From Notamacropus eugenii (taxonomy: Eukaryota; Chordata; Mammalia; Diprotodontia; Macropodidae), in the NCBI RefSeq assembly GCF_028372415.1, contig NC_092874.1, positions 56,581,865-56,645,864 of the forward strand: a stretch of DNA of 64,000 nt, read 5' to 3'. A model generated the notes under the pieces. The model saw only the letters and a program-made list of their open reading frames with translations, was not told the origin of the DNA and made no database searches. Below, piece by piece: positions 57,245 to 64,000 of this stretch. Positions within the stretch are counted from its first letter, which is position 1. Every line of letters begins with the position of its first letter. A program made the position numbers and the translations under genes.

Positions 57245-57955
57245 TGGCTCACAGTTTTCAAAAAGACTCCATAAGATTTTGTAGATGAGTTCATATCCTA
57301 AATTAATGTTGTCATGGCTGTCATATCTCTAAGCTTGGCAAGAGGATGAAGTATTTACCAGTTGAGGTAATTTCTAGACTCTTTTGGTCTTTTCCTTTTA
57401 ACAATTGATTTGCATCAATTGTACTTTCTTTAAAAATGGCAATTTAAAAAAATCATGTAGGTTTTCTCTTCTTTTTTCCATTTTCTAGAATCAATAGAAC
57501 GCAGATCAGATCAGAATTGCCTCAGATTCTCACAATGTCTTCTCATTTTTATCCTTCTAATTTGGTATTAATTTTTCTCTTTGCACTAATAAGTTGATAG
57601 TCTACATGCAAATTCTATAACTGATTCACAACTAACTCTTACATTATCTATAAACATAAGATCAATTTAATTTTTTTAAGTCATTCAGTGCTCAACATGT
57701 CCAGTGTCTTTTGATTCTTGAAGAAAGTGTTCATGGTACATATGGATCTATGTATATATTGCATTTTATGCATGTATAGTTTACAAAACTTTGACTTTTT
57801 TCTTGTTCATGAACAATGTGTTCTAATAATAATTTTCATCATCTTTCTCTATGTCTATCTTTGCAGTGAAGTCTCTATTAAAGGACATATTGATTTAGTT
57901 TGGAGGATGTATTGTTAATGTATTTTTGCATAATGAAAAGATCTTTCCTATCCAT
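57245..57955. other. Unassigned AT-rich sequence
   Basis: No gene or nameable repeat was found. Confidence 0.4.
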
Positions 57956-57959
57956 TAAT

Positions 57960-58360
57960 AGGCCCATGTGACCTGCTTGAGTCACATAAAAGCCTGAGTC
58001 ACATGAGTCTGTGGTGGGAGGAACAGAAGGAGCAGGAAAGGGTAGAGCAGGAAGGATGGAGCAGAGCTGAGAGGAAGTTGGGCACAGCAGTTAGAGTTGA
58101 GGGAGAAAGAAGAAGCAGGCAGTGAGCTGTGAGTGTTCATTTGTAGGAAGGTCCCCTAGCAGGGGAAAGGCTTAGGGATGGCGGTGCCCCTTGCATTGTT
58201 ATTTTGTATAGATTTCTTTGTTGCTATGATAGATTTGATTTTCTGGTGTTTAAATAAATGTTTTGGTTCTGTCTTGCATGTGGAGAGTCTGTTATATTTT
58301 GTGATTCAGAATTACTCTGGCATATTCATAATGTGAATATTATCTTGGCACTACAGAGGG
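57960..58360 (+). mobile_element. LTR-like repeat, possible solo LTR
   Basis: A GC-balanced, purine-rich block (57,960-58,200; 'agcctgagtcacatgagtct', 'gaacagaaggagcaggaaag') is followed by a T-rich part with AATAAA at about 58,252. That order resembles an endogenous-retrovirus LTR (U3 then R with poly-A signal). No internal retroviral sequence and no clear target-site duplication were found. It could instead be another repeat class. Confidence 0.35.
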
Positions 58361-58369
58361 TCCTATTTA

Positions 58370-59145
58370 ATTTTTTTGTAGAAATTTTCTATCTCCTCAT
58401 TCTTAGCAACAGATGTTGATATAGATAGAAGTTCTAATTACTGTTATGGTAATCTTCTTGTAGGTGATTATTATTAATACTGCAAAGTAACCAAATATCT
58501 CATAAAATAATCTTTCCCTTTGCCTATGAATTCAAGATGAAACCAATTCCTCCTACTTTTTATTGTCTACAAAGAGAATATATGAGCAGTCTCTGCATTT
58601 AGCTGTAACTTCTTGTCTTTCTTTTTCTTCTATAAATGCCTTAAAGTATTTGAGAGCTTCAAAATGGATGTCATCAGGGAAATAGAGGGTAGGGAAAAAT
58701 GATACGTTGATTATATGGTGAGAATGAGGAATGAAAAGTGGGCAGCTCAGGTGCTGGTATCTCTTCCATGTTAGCAGAAGGTGAGAAAGGCTTCCTGCAG
58801 AATGGGTGGATCGCCTTTAGGAAGCCGGTGGGAAGGCACACACAAGGATTATCTCATATGGGTTGTGATCAGCATTGTTGGAAAGAACATCCAAATTGAT
58901 GAAGTCACAGCTCAGTTTGAGTGTTTGATAAAAGTAGACAATTAAAGAAGGGAAAGAACTTCTGCCTGCTTCTGATGGAATGGAACAAAGAAAGCGGAAA
59001 AAACGCCCAACTATTTCCTTTTCCTTTTGTTTTCTCTTGTAAATTAAGAGATCTTTGGATTAGAATGGGCAGAACAAAAATAGCTAAAACAAAATTGATT
59101 CCCAAGATCAGTAGCAGAGCTATATTTATATATCAATTCCTATGT
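58370..59145. other. Unassigned sequence
   Basis: No gene or nameable repeat was seen. Confidence 0.4.
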
Positions 59146-59295
59146 AATCTCTCTCTCTCTACTCTCTTTTTCTTTCTTTCTCTCCTTTCTCTTTTTCTCC
59201 CTCATTCTTTCCCTCTCTATCTCTGCTTTTCTCACTCCTCTCTTTTTCTTTCTTTCTCTTTCTTCTCTTCTCTTCTCTCTCACCCTCTCTCTCTG
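59146..59295. repeat. CT/TTTC-rich pyrimidine tract
   Basis: Impure (CT)n and (TTTC)n. The Leu/Ser/Phe-rich end of the 133-aa frame here comes from it. Confidence 0.9.
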
Positions 59296-59299
59296 TTAA

Positions 59300-59860
59300 A
59301 TCACCTTAGCTGTCCTTCATGAGGTTATAAGACTAAGATAAACTATATCCTAGAATACTGAAATAAATGGTAGGTGTGAATACTGAACCACTGTTAATAA
59401 TGTTTGAAAGATTGTGGAGAAAGAGGGAGAACAAAAGTCCTGATTTTCAAAACAGGAAAGAGAATGGACACTACACCATCAAGCCCTCCCACTACCATCA
59501 GCTGAGAGTTGTTTAAGGAGCTACCAGAGAAGAAGAGCCAAAGGAGGGAAACTTTTAGTGTTTTCAGTTGAAGTTCTATCATTCTATGAATGCTTAAAAC
59601 TACTCAAGTCTCAGGGGTAGCTATTGTTCACTTGCCAGTATTATTAACATCTAAGGACTCTGATACATATCCTCTCTATTCTCCTTGTCAATAAAACTAT
59701 GCTTTCTTTGGGCTTGGGATGGTTTACATATTGAGCTTCCCAGATTATCTGGTTGGGGGAAAAAATCGCAGAAGCAAAAAGATTCCCAAAATATAGACAA
59801 GGAAGGAAAATGCCATTCCAAACCCCTGCAGTCTCCCTTAATTGTTTTAGCCCTTTGGTC
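59300..59860. other. Unassigned sequence
   Basis: No gene or nameable repeat was seen before the coding-like segment at 59,865. Confidence 0.4.
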
Positions 59861-59864
59861 AGTG

Positions 59865-60150
59865 TTAGCCTCTGTGCTGGAATTCTGAATGAAAGGCCCC
59901 AGTTGGGCTGACACCTGAGGCAAGCTTCTTTATTTCTCTTTCCTCTGGTACATAATATCCATCGTACACATACTGTTCATAGGCCTTGTATACCAGCCGT
60001 ATACAATGGAAGTAACTATCCAAGGGATTAACTAGAATTGGCTGCCAAGGAAAAGCTTTCTTTAACCTCAGATCAAAGACAATTATATCCATATCCCCGG
60101 GGAACCTTTGATACGGTTGCTCGAGACAAAGGATTTTCCATAGAAGTAGG
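59865..60150 (-). pseudogene. Unidentified coding-like fragment (part 1, minus strand)
   Basis: On the minus strand about 95 codons are open from about 60,150, with an ATG at 60,092 opening the last 75 codons. The product has balanced, protein-like composition with mixed charged, aromatic and hydrophobic residues, e.g. 'DMDIIVFDLRLKKAF', 'QPILVNPLDSYFHCIRL' and 'YEQYVYDGYYVPEEREIKK'. No low-complexity or repeat signature is present. I do not recognise the protein. It abuts part 2, which reads in the opposite direction. A processed pseudogene with a 5' inversion (twin priming by L1) would give this arrangement. Confidence 0.4.
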
Positions 60151-60403
60151 CCTCTCCTAGTTGTGTGATATGCACTGTGGTGCTTTGAATGCTTTGGTAA
60201 AAATACACAACAGCTTGTTGAAGAGAAACAGAAGGATTGCCCCGATTTCGTTATTTTTCCTGCCTTTGCACTTCACAAGTTCCAACTTTATGACAGCACT
60301 ACACAAGTTCCAACTTTATGACAACACTACACTACACAACCACAAAATTCTGCAGGAATATCATGAGAAGTTCAAATACAAGAGGCTAGAGTATAATTTG
60401 TGA
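60150..60403 (+). pseudogene. Unidentified coding-like fragment (part 2, plus strand)
   Basis: On the plus strand a frame from about 60,167 reads 'YALWCFECFGKNTQQLVEEK' and then 'DCPDFVIFPAFALHKFQLYD'. It breaks at a 28-bp tandem duplication ('cacaagttccaactttatga' at about 60,277 and 60,305) and continues in another frame as 'HNHKILQEYHEKFKYKRLEY' to a stop at 60,401. Composition looks like a real protein C-terminus. Family unknown. Together with part 1 it may be one inverted processed pseudogene, or it may be chance. Confidence 0.4.
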
Positions 60404-60539
60404 CTTTTTTATGGTAAGAAAAATATATGTAGGCATGTGTTCATGCCACAAAATACAGGGACACTATTTTAAAAAATAGATTTTGACTAAACTGGCATAG
60501 GATTTATTTTTTCCCCCAAAGCATGGTCAGAGACTGGAT

Positions 60540-60722
60540 CAGAAATATTAGCACATGAATAGACACTAAACTGGGAATGAGAAGACCTGGGTTCCAATTA
60601 TCACTCTGTTGCAATATAATTGTGACAATTGGGAAGTCATTTAGCTCCTCTTTGCCTCGGTTTTCTTGTCTATAAAACAATGAAATTGAATTATATGATC
60701 TCTGAGCTTTAATCATTTATAG
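60540..60722 (+). mobile_element. MIR-type SINE
   Basis: 'aagacctgggttccaattat', 'attgggaagtcatttagctc', 'ttgtctataaaacaatgaaa' and 'atgatctctgagcttt'. Confidence 0.75.
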
Positions 60723-61435
60723 GTATTTAAAAACTGAAGTTCTTAAAGTTAAGTTTATTAGTATCCTTATAATTTGGTCTTTAAAAAATGCCTTTTTTTC
60801 TAGAATATATCATAATTCAAATCTACTTGCAATGTATTGCTTAAAAATTTCTCTTCCATAATCTGGCCAAAATTTCTACTCATTTGTATATAAAAAAGAA
60901 TTGGACTAAACTCTGAGGCCCTGTCTAGCCACACTGATATGGAAAATCAGACTTTTTTAAAAATTGGATTGGTATAGAGGTTGATAAGAAAGAAAATATA
61001 GTATAGTGGAATGATTATTAATGGGAGAAAACACCTGGGTCCAAATTCCAAGTCTCTTCATCTATAAAATAGAGGTGTATATGAATGTATGATAATGCAT
61101 ATGAATGATGCCAGTTATGATTAGAATTAGGAGCAGGATGAGGAAGTGGTTAAGGAAAATTATTTAGAAATTCTAGGAATTTTAAGTCCTGGATAAGGTT
61201 GTGTGCATGAAAAAAACATAGAACAAGGGAGGTACTTGTACCCATAAGCACCCCAACATACACAGGAGAGCCTCCTATCACAGGTTCTTAGATCTGCATT
61301 CATAAAACTTTTGTGAACTTCACAATCACTTTAATCAAGCACATATATCAATCCTTTAGTCAAACACATATATCATTCTTCTAGTTCAGGAGAGTCAACA
61401 CCCTGAACTTCAAAGAAAATATGGAGAAATTAAAA
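60722..61435. other. Mostly unassigned, with a MIR-like fragment
   Basis: 61,000-61,110 has weak MIR-like strings ('gtatagtggaatgatt', 'cttcatctataaaatagagg'). The rest is not recognised. Confidence 0.4.
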
Positions 61436-61436
61436 G

Positions 61437-61790
61437 TCAACAGACATGGTTTCCTCTGCCTGAATTCAACAGACAGTTGAACCCCAACTGCCTGATCATA
61501 GTTATCAGAGAGGGAAGCACAATATCTGGGTTCTCAAAGCCCGGGGGCTCCTTAAGTGGCTTCCTAGAGTCCTTGTCTGGCCAAGCAAACATTTCCAGTC
61601 AGTAAGCCCCAATCAACAGACATGGTTTCCTCTGCCTGACCATAATTCAACAGACAAGTACAGTTGTCTGACCAGTTACCAGAGAGGGAAGCATGACATC
61701 TAGGTTTTCAAAGTTGGGGGAAGCTCCTTAACAACTTCCCAGAATCCTCATCTGGTACTCAAATCTTACCAAAACTAAACCCCAAAATAA
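61437..61790. repeat. Two-copy tandem duplication, period 175-176 bp
   Basis: Unit 1 starts at 61,437 and unit 2 at 61,613 with 'tcaacagacatggtttcctc'. Matching blocks follow in order: 'cagagagggaagca', 'ggctcctta'/'agctcctta', and 'agagtccttgtctgg'/'agaatcctcatctgg'. Units differ at many positions, so the duplication is not recent. The sequence is unlike the repeats around it. Confidence 0.85.
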
Positions 61791-61799
61791 AACCTCACT

Positions 61800-62920
61800 C
61801 TCAGTCTTTATACACCATTACAGTACTTTAAAAGATCTTAAAAGATCTTCTGGTCCAGCTTTCTACATAGGTCCAGCCTAGAACATCCAGGACGGGTTGT
61901 TATCTGTCTTCTTTATAAAAAACTTCTTAAGTTGGGTAATTCACAGCTCCCCCTTCTAGCTTTCCAGCAGATCATGGTTATTGCTTTATCCTCATCTACA
62001 TGACCTGTCACCGGCTCTATAGTAAATTACAGGGGTTTGGAAAGCTTTTCTCATCTAAAGTCATGTTGTTGGCTTCTCCATACTTTGTTTTACTGTGAAA
62101 TCTTCAATGACCAGAATCTAATAACAACAATTTCTGAGCACACCAAGGAAGGTGACACAACAGGGCTGCAGGAAGCAGTAAAGGGAGCAGGTGGGACCAC
62201 CTGGAATGTCAAGAAAGATTTCCACTCACATGGGGCTAATAGCAGGCAGCTCTTCTAATGGAAGAGACAGTATAACCATTGTTATACTATGTCTTTCAAC
62301 AAGCTCTTTTGCAGTGTGGGAAACAGAGTATGGGGAAGTATATAAGAAAAAAAGGAGTCAAGTGGGCCCTCCTCTGCAGAAAAGCAGTTATGCCTTTGGT
62401 AGACCTTTTCAAGGTCTTGGAGGCATTTTTTCCCATTGGGAGTTGTGTCCTAGGAAGGGAAATCCACAGACTTTCTCCTTTGTTCTGACTGGAGTGTAGG
62501 CAATTACATTTGCAAGTTGAATGTGTAGCTTCAACACATGTCACCACTAGGGGATTGTCCAGTATCCAGTTAAATGTAGCAGGTTTGAACTTGGTGCTTC
62601 CTGGAACACTCACTTCTGAGGTCATTCACTTACCCCCCGTATGTCTTTGTCAGAGGGTAGGGGGCCCTGACTATAGCCCATGTTTGTAGAGTGTTTACAG
62701 TTTACAGTGAGTTTTGCATACAGCAAGTCTTTGAGGCAGGTATTTTATGCATTATTAATTCTGTTTTAAGAAGGAAGAAACTAATTTAGTGATGTTAAAT
62801 GGCTTACATGTGTCTTCAAAAGAGAACAGATATAGCATAGACTTCAACCTAAGTGTTCTTACTCCAAGATCTTTGCATTCAGTTCAATTTAATTTAATAA
62901 TTCAACATTTTAAAATTACT
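61800..62920. other. Unassigned sequence
   Basis: No gene is supported. Open frames of 73-109 aa overlap each other in several frames without domain signs. Confidence 0.4.
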
Positions 62921-62924
62921 TACT

Positions 62925-63545
62925 ATATGCAAGGTACTAGGTTTGGCACTGGAAATACAATGGTAAAGGGATATAGTCTCTGCTTTCAAGGAATTTACAG
63001 TTTAATTGAGGCAAGAAATTAAGCATATGTACACAAATCACTGTGATAGGTTGAACAGAAATAGCAATCCATCCATCAATAAAGCACCTACTTTGTGTCA
63101 GGCATGGTGCTAAGTAAAAGAGAGACAGAGACAAAAGAACATCCCTGCCCTCAAGAAGCATACAATCTAATCAGATAAGTGAAGAACAGAGTTCAAGATA
63201 AAGTATTGCGAGAAGTTTGAGATCCCATGTGCTTGGAGGTAAAGAGATAGTAAGAATAACCTTGTTGGAGGAAATGAGATCTGCTTTGGGTCTTGAAGAA
63301 ATGAGAGACTTCAGCAGAGAGAGGTAGGAGGGGTTAATCCATTTTATGCTTGGGGGTTAGTTACAGGAACAAATGTATGCAGGTAGGAGAGGGAGAGATA
63401 ATTGTAGGATCAGTCTTAAGGTTGGAAGGGATATCGTCTTGTCTAACAACATCATTTTGTAGATAAGAAAATGGAATTCCAGAGAAGTGAAGTGAGTTGC
63501 CTGAGATCATGTGTGGCAAAGCCAGGACTTGAAGCAGATCTTTTA
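62925..63545 (+). repeat. Old interspersed repeat fragments
   Basis: 62,930-63,025 and 63,060-63,180 each show 'aggtactaggtttggcact' or 'caggcatggtgctaagta' followed by 'caaggaatttacag' or 'caagaagcatacaatctaat'. 63,390-63,545 has a MIR/L2-like 'gtagataagaaaatgga' and 'gaagtgaagtgagttgcctg'. Class uncertain. Confidence 0.5.
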
Positions 63546-63614
63546 AGACAGGGTGTTCTCTACATTCTTTCTTGATCCCCCAATTACTAGTTCAGTCTAT
63601 CTCAACGACTACTT

Positions 63615-63725
63615 TGAACATATATATTCAATATATATACTATTTTGAATATATATACACATACACATTCATAGATGTATATAAATATATATATATAATA
63701 TGTATATGTGTATATATAATGAATA
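63615..63725. repeat. (TA)n-rich tract
   Basis: Impure TATA/ATAC repeats. Confidence 0.85.
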
Positions 63726-63779
63726 TAGATGTGTTTAACTTTATAATTATGTTGTATAATTTTTGTTGGTAGTTATCTA

Positions 63780-63900
63780 CCTCTCTAGAACGTAAGTTCA
63801 TAAGTTGGTATTGTTTTATTCGTTTTACTTGTACCATCAGTGCCCAGCACAGTGCCTGGCACATAAAAGTACTTAATACATCCTTGTTAATTGACTGTTA
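63780..63900 (+). mobile_element. L2-type 3' tail
   Basis: 'agaacgtaagttcataag', 'gcccagcacagtgcctggca', 'agtacttaatacatcctt' and 'gttaattgactgttac'. Confidence 0.78.
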
Positions 63901-64000
63901 CTTGATCTTCTGATGTCAAGTGCAGCTCTCTTTTCAATGTTACTAGACCAGATAAGAACTGGAGATAGAGAAGAGTCCAGTTTGATTGGAGTATAGAAGA

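Noticed and set aside
61437-61790. Tandem repeat as a CRISPR array
   Set aside because: Only two long diverged units, no short regular repeats and spacers, and the sequence is mammalian.

Overview
The window is a eukaryotic, mammalian, intergenic stretch, and I found no host gene in it. The repeat content points to a marsupial. Many MIR/THER-like and L2 3' fragments are present. There are tRNA-type SINEs whose tails read like RTE/BovB ends (MAR/WSINE type). There are also young L1 copies together with ORF1-only 'half-L1' (HAL1) copies. This species call is inference from repeat content and was not tested by a search.

Layout: 0-13.7 kb holds microsatellites, MIR, L2 and hAT-like debris. 13.7-19.4 kb is an L1 cluster: an ancient minus-strand L1 5' half lies head to head with an ancient plus-strand L1, and a younger HAL1 (16,494-19,255) is inserted inside the second one's ORF1 with a 17-bp target-site duplication. 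19.4-25 kb is MIR/L2 debris plus a minus-strand CR1/L2-type reverse-transcriptase fragment that is still open for 147 codons. 25.3-27.95 kb is an old L1 whose ORF2 has lost about 3 kb internally. 28-34 kb is mostly unassigned. 34,459-36,618 is a second HAL1.

38,401-45,329 is a full-length L1 (about 6.9 kb, 18-bp target-site duplication). Its ORF1 is intact (393 aa). Its ORF2 is collinear over 1,283 codons but has two in-frame stops and has lost the last Cys of its C-terminal zinc knuckle. It sits inside a hAT-like element. Beside it, 45.48-51.14 kb is an ancient minus-strand L1, itself split by a third HAL1 (45,629-48,396, minus strand, 15-bp duplication). 51-64 kb holds SINE, L2, MIR and L1 3' fragments, long simple repeats, an unexplained coding-like segment with opposed reading frames (59.9-60.4 kb), and a two-copy 176-bp tandem duplication (61.4-61.8 kb).

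How the parts relate: by comparison with the full-length L1, the three HAL1s carry the L1 plan of 5'UTR (one is 5'-truncated), ORF1, inter-ORF spacer and 3'UTR, with ORF2 missing. The upstream edge of the missing part falls at about ORF2 codons 8-15. The same edge, within about 15 bp, is used by the independent internally deleted L1 at 25-28 kb. This recurrent junction is the observation I would follow first. None of the copies looks capable of moving by itself.
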